NCBI RefSeq assembly: GCF_043555975.1
Contig: NZ_JBIGIA010000009.1
Location: forward strand, 1-64,000
Reading direction: 5' to 3'
Length of the DNA: 64,000 nt
DNA from: Pelomonas nitida
GTDB taxonomy: Bacteria > Pseudomonadota > Gammaproteobacteria > Burkholderiales > Burkholderiaceae_C
This document shows positions 43,691-53,100 of this stretch, piece by piece. Under the pieces are notes generated by a model. It was not told where the DNA came from, ran no database searches, and saw only the letters and a program-made list of their open reading frames with translations. Position 1 is the stretch's first letter. Every line of letters starts with the position of its first letter. Position numbers and translations under genes: made by a program.

Positions 43691-45104
43691 AACGGCTGCC
43701 GCCGCCATCGCGCGGCAGGCAGCGCACGTTGCCACCGTGCCGCTCGGCGATCTGCTTGACGAGGCTGAGCCCCAGGCCCACGCCACCCGCAATCTCGGCA
43801 TGGCCGGGCAGGCGGTAGAAGGGCTCGAAGATCCGCTCACGAAGCTCCTCCGGCACGCCGGGGCCACGGTCGGCCACGACGAACTCGAAGCCGCCCGGCA
43901 CCGTCTGCAGGGACAGCCCCACCTCGGGGCCACCATAGCGCCGTGCGTTGTCCAGCAGGTTGCGCAGCGCGCGGCGCAGCAGACGCTCCTGCCCGTCGAC
44001 CCGCGCGTGGTCGGTCTCCGGCTCGAAGTTGACCCCGGCATGGGCAGCCTCCTCGGCACCCAGCGCCAGCAGCTCGACCGGGTGGGTCTCGCCAACGGAG
44101 CTGCCCGCCTCCAGCCGGCTCGCCAGCAGAACTTCCTCGACAAGAGCGTCCAGTTCGCCGATGTTCACGTCGATCTCGCGCCCCAGCCGCTCACGTTGCG
44201 CGGGCGCTGCGTCTTCCAGCATCGCGAAAGCCATCTTCAGCCGCGCCAATGGCGACCGGAGTTCGTGGCTGGCATTGGCCAGCAAGGTCTGATGCGAGCG
44301 CAGCAAGGTCTCGATGCGCTCGGCCGCCTGGTTGAAACTCGTCGCCACCGCTGCCACCTCATCCCGCCCACTGTCATCGACGCGGTGATGCAACTGGCCA
44401 GCACCGAACTTCTCCACGCCGCGCTTGAGCGCCTCCAGACGCCGCGTCAGCCGCCGCACGACCGGGTAGGCCCCGGCGGCCACGCCGACGAACAGCAGCA
44501 ACATGACGATGGCCAACGTCGACACCGCCGGCGCGCCGGGCGACACCGGGCGGTGCAGCCAGGGGCCATTCCACGGGCCATCCTCCTGGCGCGGGCGAAG
44601 TTCGGACGCCGGTGCGGCCAGCGGCACCGACACCGGCCCCTCGCCGCGGCCAAACGGCGGGCGCCCGTCCTGGCCGGCCGCCGACGCCCCCGGCCCTTGG
44701 GGCGCGTTGGGTGGGCGCATGCTGCGCACCGTCTCCAGGCTGCGGCCGTCGCCCAGGGGAGCACTGACGACCACGCTGCCGGGGTCATCGACACGCCGCA
44801 GGAACAGCGGCGTCGTCGCGATGAGCTTGCCGTCCGGCCCCTCCAGGGCCACCGGCATGCGCAAGCGCCCACCCCAATCCTCGAAGGCCTCGGCCTGCGC
44901 CTTGCGTGGTGAGGTGACCGGCGGCAGGGCCAGCTTGAGCAATGCGGCCAGCGCGTTCAGCCGCTCGCCGGCCGACTGCTCGGCATTGCCCCGCTCCTGC
45001 TCGATGTGGCGCTGGAACAGCCAGGCCGAACCAAAGGCAAACGCCAGCAACAGCGCCACCAGCGTCAGGTAGATGCGGACGTAGAGGGTTTTCAAGCCGG
45101 GCAC
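43647..45104 (-). CDS. Sensor histidine kinase (RstB/CpxA-like)
   Basis: A 485-residue kinase with two membrane segments (about 13-30 and 193-215), a periplasmic domain of about 160 residues that is Pro/Gly-rich in its second half, a HAMP segment (about 216-270), and H280 (NASHELRSPLAR) as phospho-acceptor. The N box (NLLDNARRYG) and G boxes (DRGPGV, GVGLGL) are complete. A GTG start lies 1 base after the response-regulator stop. The preceding gene on the same strand is the regulator and before it a Spy-like protein, a CpxPRA-like order. The 3' end overlaps the MATE gene by 44 bases. Confidence 0.9.
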   Translation of the reverse strand: MPGLKTLYVRIYLTLVALLLAFAFGSAWLFQRHIEQERGNAEQSAGERLNALAALLKLALPPVTSPRKAQAEAFEDWGGRLRMPVALEGPDGKLIATTPLFLRRVDDPGSVVVSAPLGDGRSLETVRSMRPPNAPQGPGASAAGQDGRPPFGRGEGPVSVPLAAPASELRPRQEDGPWNGPWLHRPVSPGAPAVSTLAIVMLLLFVGVAAGAYPVVRRLTRRLEALKRGVEKFGAGQLHHRVDDSGRDEVAAVATSFNQAAERIETLLRSHQTLLANASHELRSPLARLKMAFAMLEDAAPAQRERLGREIDVNIGELDALVEEVLLASRLEAGSSVGETHPVELLALGAEEAAHAGVNFEPETDHARVDGQERLLRRALRNLLDNARRYGGPEVGLSLQTVPGGFEFVVADRGPGVPEELRERIFEPFYRLPGHAEIAGGVGLGLSLVKQIAERHGGNVRCLPRDGGGSRFILFLPAAHPAGSR

Positions 45105-45105
45105 T

Positions 45106-45822
45106 TCATGCGGCGTCGGCGTCAGCGTCCTGCTTGCGGGCGAACACGTAGCCCGCCCCGCGCACGGTCAACACGCGGCGCGGATTCTTGGCATCGTCCT
45201 CGATGACGGCGCGGATGCGCGAGATGTGCACGTCGATGGAGCGATCGAAGGCCTCCAGCGGATGGCCCTTGAGCGCGTCCATGATCTGGTCACGGCTCAG
45301 CACGCGGCCCGGGCTCTGCGCCAGCACGACGAGCAGGTCGAACTGGTGGCTGGTCAGGTCGCAGATCTTGCCGTCCAGGCGCGCCACACGGGCCGCGAGG
45401 TCGATCTCCAGCCGGCCGAAGCGCAGCACCTCGTCGCCGTCGAGCTTGGGCTCCAGCCGGCGCAGCAAAGCCTTGATGCGGGCCTGCAATTCGCGCGGCT
45501 CGAAGGGCTTGCCGAGGTAGTCGTCGGCACCCAGCTCCAGCCCGAGGATGCGGTCCATCGGCTCGCCACGGGCCGACAGCATCAGCACCGGCTGGTGGCG
45601 CCAGCGCGGGTCACCACGCAGCGAGCGGCAGAAATCCAGCCCGTCACCGTCCGGCAGCATCAGGTCCAGCACCAGCAGCTCGAAGCGGCCATGGGCGAGC
45701 GCCTCGCGCGCCTGCGCGAGGTTGCCCGCGGTGCTGACCTCGAAGCCAGCAGCGCGCAGATAGTCGCCCACCATGCCGGTCAGGCGGGCGTCGTCGTCAA
45801 TCAACAGCAGTCGAGCACTCAT
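45106..45822 (-). CDS. OmpR-family response regulator
   Basis: A 238-residue regulator. Receiver with the acidic pocket DDD (9-11), D53 (LVLDLMLPDGDG), LMLSARGEPMD and KPFEPREL; winged-helix domain ending RSIDVHISRIRAVIEDD...GAGYVFARK. It is the partner of the kinase that follows 1 base later. ATG 45822 gives the standard start. The gap to the Spy-like gene upstream (90 bases) holds a 9-base hairpin (45865-45905). Compared with the other OmpR-type regulator at 3866-4582 the design is the same, but the two are not close copies. Confidence 0.93.
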   Translation of the reverse strand: MSARLLLIDDDARLTGMVGDYLRAAGFEVSTAGNLAQAREALAHGRFELLVLDLMLPDGDGLDFCRSLRGDPRWRHQPVLMLSARGEPMDRILGLELGADDYLGKPFEPRELQARIKALLRRLEPKLDGDEVLRFGRLEIDLAARVARLDGKICDLTSHQFDLLVVLAQSPGRVLSRDQIMDALKGHPLEAFDRSIDVHISRIRAVIEDDAKNPRRVLTVRGAGYVFARKQDADADAA

Positions 45823-45864
45823 CACGGGAGCCAGCGAAGTGAACGGGGACCGGCGCGCGTCGGC

Positions 45865-45905
45865 GCCGGAGGATCGGGGCTCTAGCATCGCAGAACTCCT
45901 CCGGC
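45865..45905. other. Hairpin between the Spy-like gene and the regulator
   Basis: GCCGGAGGA (45865-45873) pairs with TCCTCCGGC (45897-45905) around a 23-base loop, in the operon gap. It could attenuate or process the transcript between the Spy-like gene and the regulator, which would give the chaperone gene a higher mRNA level. No T run follows. Confidence 0.4.
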
Positions 45906-45912
45906 AGACCAA

Positions 45913-46401
45913 TCAACCCGGGCGGTGCGCGGCGGCACGAGCCTGGCGCTTCTTGGCGACCTCAGCGATCTTGGCACGCTGCTCGGGGGTGAGCACGCGG
46001 GCAGCATCGATGCTCGCCTGGGTCATGCGCTTGGAGGCGGCCTCTTGCTGCGCGCTGATCTGCGACCGCACCGACTCGATGGCAGCGGCGTCGATGTTGT
46101 TCGCCGTGAAGAGCGTCGCGAGCTGTTCGTGCAGCTTGCGGCCGGCTTCGCGCTGGCCCTTCAGGTCTTCATGCGCGGCCTTGAAGATCGCGTCGATCTG
46201 GCTGCGCTGAGCATCCGTCGCACTGACGAGATCCAGTGCGTGGTCCAGGTGGCCACCGAACAGGCCGGCGGGCGGCGGGCCACCGTGCGGGCCACCATGA
46301 CGACCGGGGCCGGGTTGTGCGTGAGCCGCCACGCCACCGAGGGCCAGGGCAGCGACCACGGCGCCGGTGCGCAGCAGGGTCTGGAGCTGGAAGGTCTTCA
46401 T
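45913..46401 (-). CDS. Periplasmic Spy/CpxP-family chaperone-like protein
   Basis: A 162-residue protein with a signal peptide (TLLRTGAVVAALALGGVAAHA, cut near AHAQPG) and a mature helical domain carrying the family LTPEQ motif near the end (ARVLTPEQRAKIAEVAKKR). An N-terminal Gly/His/Pro-rich stretch (PGRHGGPHGGPP) precedes the helices. Family members are ATP-independent periplasmic chaperones, and CpxP also restrains its kinase. Position next to the kinase and regulator suggests the same arrangement. A CAGGAGA ribosome site precedes ATG 46401. It is the periplasmic counterpart of the cytoplasmic His-rich protein at 4877-5317. Confidence 0.85.
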   Translation of the reverse strand: MKTFQLQTLLRTGAVVAALALGGVAAHAQPGPGRHGGPHGGPPPAGLFGGHLDHALDLVSATDAQRSQIDAIFKAAHEDLKGQREAGRKLHEQLATLFTANNIDAAAIESVRSQISAQQEAASKRMTQASIDAARVLTPEQRAKIAEVAKKRQARAAAHRPG

Positions 46402-46519
46402 CAAAGGTCTCCTGGAAGAAGCGTCAGTGAAGGCATCTTCCAAGCCCCCTGTATGGGATCTTTGGTGGCGGCGTAAAGAACTGTGAAAACCCAAAAACGC
46501 TGATTTCCAGGCGTGACCA

Positions 46520-46550
46520 GGTGCGGGCATTCCCGTGGAAAACCCGCACC
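46520..46550. terminator. Hairpin downstream of ettA (weak terminator)
   Basis: GGTGCGGG (46520-46527) pairs with CCCGCACC (46543-46550) around a 15-base loop, between the stop codon of ettA and the start of the Spy-like gene. No T run follows on the minus strand, so termination, if any, is Rho-assisted or weak. Confidence 0.35.
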
Positions 46551-46579
46551 CGAGAGGCGCCGGCGCGCTCTGGTGGCGT

Positions 46580-48244
46580 TTACTTGATGGGCTTGAAGCG
46601 CATGCGCTTCGGGCGCGCGCCTTCCTCGCCCAGGCGCTTCTTCTTGTCGGCCTCGTACTCGTGGAAGTTGCCGTCGAAGAAGAACCACTGCGAGTCGCCC
46701 TCGCAGGCCAGGATGTGCGTGCAGATGCGGTCCAGGAACCAGCGGTCGTGGCTGATGACCATGGCCGAGCCGGCAAACTCCAGCAAGGCTTCTTCCAGCG
46801 CGCGCAGCGTTTCGACGTCGAGGTCGTTGGACGGTTCGTCCAGCATCAGCACGTTGCCGCCCTGGGCCAGCGTCTTGGCCAGGTGCAGGCGACCGCGCTC
46901 ACCGCCGGACAGCGAGCCCACCAGCTTCTGCTGGTCATTGCCCTTGAAGTTAAAGCGGCCCAGATACGCACGGCTGGGCATGACGAACTTGCCGACGACG
47001 ATGTTGTCGAGACCGCCGGAGACGTCTTCCCACACGGTCTTGCTGCCGTCGAGGCTGGCGCGGCTCTGGTCCACGAAAGCCAGCTTGGCGGTCTTGCCGA
47101 TCTTGACGGTGCCCGAATCGGGCTGCTCCACGCCCTGGATCATGCGGAACAGCGTGGACTTACCCGCGCCGTTGGGGCCGATGATGCCGACGATGGCGCC
47201 GGCCGGCACCTTGAACGACAGGTTATCGATCAGCACGCGGTCGCCGAAGCTCTTGGAGACGCCTTCGAACTCGATGACTTCATTGCCCAGGCGGTCCGCC
47301 ACGGGGATGAAGATCTCGTTGGTCTCGTTGCGCTTCTGGTATTCGACGTCGCTCAGCTCCTCGAAGCGGGCCAGACGCGCCTTGCTCTTGGCCTGGCGGC
47401 CCTTGGCATTGGAGCGCACCCACTTCAGTTCTTCCTTCATCGCCTTGGCGCGCGCGTCTTCGCTCTTCTGCTCCTGCTCCAGGCGGCGTTCCTTCTGGTC
47501 CAGCCAGTCGGAGTAGTTGCCCTTCCACGGAATGCCGTGGCCGCGGTCGAGTTCGAGAATCCACTCAGCGGCGTTGTCGAGGAAGTAGCGATCGTGGGTG
47601 ATGGCCACGACGGTGCCGGGGAAGCGCTGCAGGAACTGCTCCAGCCACTCGACGGATTCGGCGTCCAAGTGGTTGGTGGGTTCGTCCAGCAGCAGCATGT
47701 CGGGCTTGGACAGCAGCAGGCGGCACAGCGCCACGCGGCGCTTCTCACCGCCCGACAGCACGCCGATGACGGCATCCCACGGCGGCAGGTTCAGCGCGTC
47801 GGCGGCCAGTTCCAGCTGCAGATCGGTGTTCTCGGAACCGGCGGCGGCGATGATGGCCTCCAGCTCGCCCTGCTCGGCGGCCAGCTTGTCGAAGTCGGCG
47901 TCCGGCTCGGCGTAGGCGGCGTACACCTCGTCCAGGCGCTTCTTCGCGGCCAGCACGCCGCCGATGCCCTCTTCCACCGCTTCACGCACGGTCTGGTCGG
48001 GGTCCAGCTTGGGCTCCTGCTCCAGGTAGCCGATCTTGATGCCGGGCATGGGCACGGCTTCGCCCTCGATTTCCTTGTCGACGCCGGCCATGATCTTCAG
48101 CAGCGTGGACTTGCCGGAGCCGTTCAGGCCCAGCACGCCGATCTTGGCGCCGGGGAAGAAGGACAGCGAGATGTCCTTGAGGATGTGGCGCTTGGGGGGA
48201 ACCGTCTTGTTGACACGGTTCATCGAAAAGACGTACTGGGCCAT
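46580..48244 (-). CDS. ettA: Energy-dependent translational throttle protein, EttA
   Basis: A 554-residue ABC-F protein that binds the ribosome and gates the first elongation steps by ATP level. There are two ABC cassettes: Walker A GLNGSGKSTLLKIMAG and GPNGAGKSTLFRMIQG, signatures LSGGEKRRVALCRLL and LSGGERGRLHLAKTL, and Walker B MLLLDEPTNHLDAESV and VLMLDEPSNDLDVETL. The linker and arm residues in between match EttA. ATG 48244 (MAQYVFSMNRVNKTVPPKR) is standard. It is transcribed away from rhlE, with 336 bases of structured intergenic DNA between them. Confidence 0.96.
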   Translation of the reverse strand: MAQYVFSMNRVNKTVPPKRHILKDISLSFFPGAKIGVLGLNGSGKSTLLKIMAGVDKEIEGEAVPMPGIKIGYLEQEPKLDPDQTVREAVEEGIGGVLAAKKRLDEVYAAYAEPDADFDKLAAEQGELEAIIAAAGSENTDLQLELAADALNLPPWDAVIGVLSGGEKRRVALCRLLLSKPDMLLLDEPTNHLDAESVEWLEQFLQRFPGTVVAITHDRYFLDNAAEWILELDRGHGIPWKGNYSDWLDQKERRLEQEQKSEDARAKAMKEELKWVRSNAKGRQAKSKARLARFEELSDVEYQKRNETNEIFIPVADRLGNEVIEFEGVSKSFGDRVLIDNLSFKVPAGAIVGIIGPNGAGKSTLFRMIQGVEQPDSGTVKIGKTAKLAFVDQSRASLDGSKTVWEDVSGGLDNIVVGKFVMPSRAYLGRFNFKGNDQQKLVGSLSGGERGRLHLAKTLAQGGNVLMLDEPSNDLDVETLRALEEALLEFAGSAMVISHDRWFLDRICTHILACEGDSQWFFFDGNFHEYEADKKKRLGEEGARPKRMRFKPIK

Positions 48245-48580
48245 GCCTGGGTCTCCGATCGAATGAAATGAGGGCGGATGCCTCGGCCATGCACGGCTGA
48301 GGGCAGATCCTGGGGGGCTGAAATAGCGGCAGGCCCGACGGGGCGGGCCTGCGATGCCGCTATTGTCGCCGCAATGCCAACCGGGCGATTCGACGGCTTG
48401 CGGATCGCCTCGGGCCGACCTCGCTAGAATGCATCCACGCCGCGCATTTCAGTCCTGCGCGGCGTTTTCATTTCTTAGAGCCCCGCACGCGGCCTGGCTT
48501 GCCCGAAGACTGGTGACACCGCCCCGGTGTCACGGCGAGCCCCGGTGATTTTCGGCGTGCCCTCCCCTCCATTGGATTCG
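48245..48580. other. 336-base structured gap between ettA and rhlE
   Basis: No gene is seen. A nested dyad at 48322-48364 (outer AATAGCG with CGCTATT, inner GCAGGCCCG with CGGGCCTGC) stands in the ettA leader direction. The rhlE side holds a TAGAAT box (48425-48430) and a strong hairpin with T-rich tail (48437-48476). The remaining bases up to the rhlE ATG look like leader sequence without a recognisable riboswitch. Confidence 0.6.
48425..48476 (+). promoter_or_regulatory. Promoter-like box and terminator in the rhlE leader
   Basis: A TAGAAT box at 48425-48430 is followed about 7 bases later by a perfect 10-base stem (ACGCCGCGCA at 48437-48446, TGCGCGGCGT at 48456-48465) with a 9-base loop and a tail of TTTTCATTTCTT. 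If transcription starts at about 48437, a very short RNA would end here, or the hairpin would attenuate rhlE, whose ATG is at 48581. The hairpin is high confidence, the regulatory reading is inference. Confidence 0.6.
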
Positions 48581-50107
<1,527 letters not shown>

Positions 50108-50138
50108 CCGCAGCGCACCGGCCCCGTTTTAGCCGCTC

Positions 50139-50173
50139 ACGGCCTGCCCTTCACGGGGCAGGCCGTTTTGTTT
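50139..50173 (+). terminator. Intrinsic terminator of rhlE
   Basis: A perfect 11-base stem (ACGGCCTGCCC at 50139-50149 and its complement at 50156-50166) encloses a TTCACG loop and is followed by TTTTGTTT to about 50173. It stands 31 bases after the rhlE stop and before the SNF2 helicase start. Confidence 0.9.
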
Positions 50174-50199
50174 GGCCCCAGCTGCTCTAATGCCGCGCC

Positions 50200-53100
50200 A
50201 TGGCCCGCTCCCCAATAGACAATTCGCTCAAGTTCACGCTGCCCGACGGCACCGTTATCTCCGCCGAGGACATGCTCCGCAAGGCCCGCGAACTGCGGCA
50301 GGCCGGCAAGCACACGGCGCCCCCTGCTGCCGCGCCGGCACTGCCGCCACAGGATCTGCAACACCTGCTCGACGCGTTGCTGCTGCTGGGCGGCCCCGCC
50401 AGCATCACCTCGGTGATGCAATGGCTGTCGCTGACCGGCCATGAGCGCAGCGACGGCGGCCGCTTCGACCAGACCAGCGTGCGCGACGGCCTGCAGACGC
50501 TCGTGGCCCAGGGCCGCGCCGAGAACCAGCTGGGCAGGGGCACGCTGGCGCGGCTCGACATCGACGAGAACGGCGAACGCTTCCAGGCCTTGCTCGAAGC
50601 GCCCGATGCCAAGGATCACTGGCGTCGGCGACTGTGGATGCTCGGCGGGAGCCGCGGCGACTGGCGCGACCCCATCGGCTGGGTGAGCTTTCGCAACACG
50701 GACGACATGCTGTCGGCGCTGCGACTGATGATCTATTCGGGCATGGCGGCCGACGAGTTCCATGAGCACCTGCACCGGCTGCCCGAGCTGCTCGAGCCGG
50801 AACTGCACGCCCGCGCGGTGCTCACGCCGTGGCGCCCGGGCCTGCTGGCGCGCATCGCCCCGGGGCTGCGCGACGGCCTGCTCGGCCAGTTGCTGGACTG
50901 GCTGCGCATCGACTCCAGCGTTCGCGCCGAGCTGCGCGCCTGGCTGCGCGACACGCCCGGCCCGCTCGACATCCCGCTGCGGGCACGGCTGGCCGAGGCC
51001 GACCTGCTGGCCCTCGACCTGGACGGCGCCGAGCGCTACCTGAAAGGCCTCGCCGGCCCCGGCGTCACCCTGCTGGCCGCCACGCGCGCGCTGGTCGCCG
51101 GGCGCTGGGCCGAGGCCTGCGCCAGCTTCGAGGCAGCCATCAAGACCATCAACGCCGAAGCGCGCATCCGCCGCGGCGCCCTGTCGCTGGACACCGCGCG
51201 CCTGTACCTGCTCGCACTGCTCGCGCAGGAAGACCCCAAGGCCTGGGCCCAGGCACGCAAGTACGCGATTGCCGAGTCCGGCAGCCGCAACCCGACGGCC
51301 TACACCGCCTGGGGCCTGTGGGCCCACGGCATCGGCGTGCGGCTGGGCGAAGACAGCTTCCTCGACGCCGCCTTCCAGCCGAACGCGCCGGGCGACGCCG
51401 AGCCGGTCGACCGCCTGCTGCTGTGCGCCTGGCTGGGCCGCCCGGCGCCGGGCTGGACGCCCGAGCAGGCGCAGGCCGTGCTGGCCCCACTGCGGCCCCA
51501 GCATGGCTTGCTGGCCGAGTATGTCGACGCCGCGCTGCAGCGCCTGCAACTGGGCGGCGCCACGCCCACGCGCATCGTCAGCATGCTCAGCCAGCCCCGG
51601 CCGGCCTGGCGCGACGCGCTCGCAGCCATCACGGCGCTGAGCGACGACGGCAAGCCGGCCGCCACCAAGGCCGAGCTGGCCTGGCAGCTCAAGCTCGACG
51701 CCGCCGGCCGCGTGCACACGCTGGAGCCGATGGAGATGACCATCGGCGCGCGCGGCGGCGTCAAGTTCAAGGCCGCCTCGCTGGCCAAGCTGAAGAAGCA
51801 GGGCGCCCAGCGCAGCCGCGACAACCTCGTGCTGCGCCACATCGAGCGCGACGCCTGGGCCGGCGTGCACGACCTGCGGCTGGACGTCAGCGCGGCGCTG
51901 GTGGCGCTGATCGGCCACCCGCACCTGATGCTGGCCGACGCGCCGGGGCAGTGGGTGGAGCTCAGCGAGGGCCTGCCCGAGCTGGAGGTGCGCCGCACCG
52001 GCGACGGTGAGGCGGCCGCCTTTGAATTCCACCTGCACCCACCGCTGATCGCCAACAGCGAGCCTTATGCCGGCGCGCTGTTCGGTGCACAGGCCGACGC
52101 CGAGCGCGAACGCCGCAACGCCCAGCGCGTCATGCTCGAAGGGCCGGGGCGGGCGCGGCTGATCCGCATCACGCCCACCCAGCGCCGCGTGGCCGAACTC
52201 GTGGCGCAGGGCTGGCAGGTGCCGGCCCAGGCCACGGCGGAACTCGGCGCCGCGCTGCAGGTGCTGACCGGCCACTTCCAGCTGCACTCCGACGCCGATG
52301 CCGGCCAGCGCGTGGCGGGCGACAGCCGGCTGCACGCGCGGCTCACGCCGCAGGGCGACGGCTTGGCGCTGCTGCTGGTGGCCCAGCCCTTCGGCGACTT
52401 CGGCCCCGCCGTCACGCCCGGCGAGGGCCGCGACCGGCTGATGTGCCTGCACGAAGGCGTCAGCCTGACGACCGAGCGCAACCTGGCGCTGGAGGCGCAA
52501 CACCGCGCCGACGTCATCGCCGCCCTGCCCTTCCTGGACCCCGAGCAGCCGCCCGACCAGCCCTGGCTGCTGGCCGAGGCCGAGGAAGCGCTGGCGGCCG
52601 TCGAGCGGCTGCCCACGCTGCCGGGCATCGCCGCACTGGCCTGGCCCAAGGGCAAGCCGGTGCGGGTGCTGCCGCTGGAGGGCGAGGCCGTGCAGATCGC
52701 CGTCAGCACCGGGCGCGACTGGCTGGCGCTCAGCGGCGAAGCCCGCGTCGACGAAGGCCGCGTGCTGGGCCTGCAGGAGCTGCTCGCGCTGAGCCGCAGC
52801 AGCAAGAGCCGCTTCGTGCGGCTGGCCGAAGGGCATTACCTGGCGCTGTCCGAGCAGTTGCGCCAGCAGCTGCGCGACCTGGACGCCCTCGCGCAGGCCA
52901 AGAAGGGCGAGCTGCAGCTGCCCGCCGCCGGCGCCGCCTGGCTGGAGCAGGGCCTGGCCGGCATGCAGCTCAGCGGTGACAAGGCCTGGCGCGCACGGGT
53001 GGACCGCCTGAGCGCCGCCGCCGCGCTGCAGCCGCAAGCGCCGAAATCGCTGCGCGCTGAGTTGCGCAGTTACCAGGCCGAAGGCTTTGCATGGATGAGC

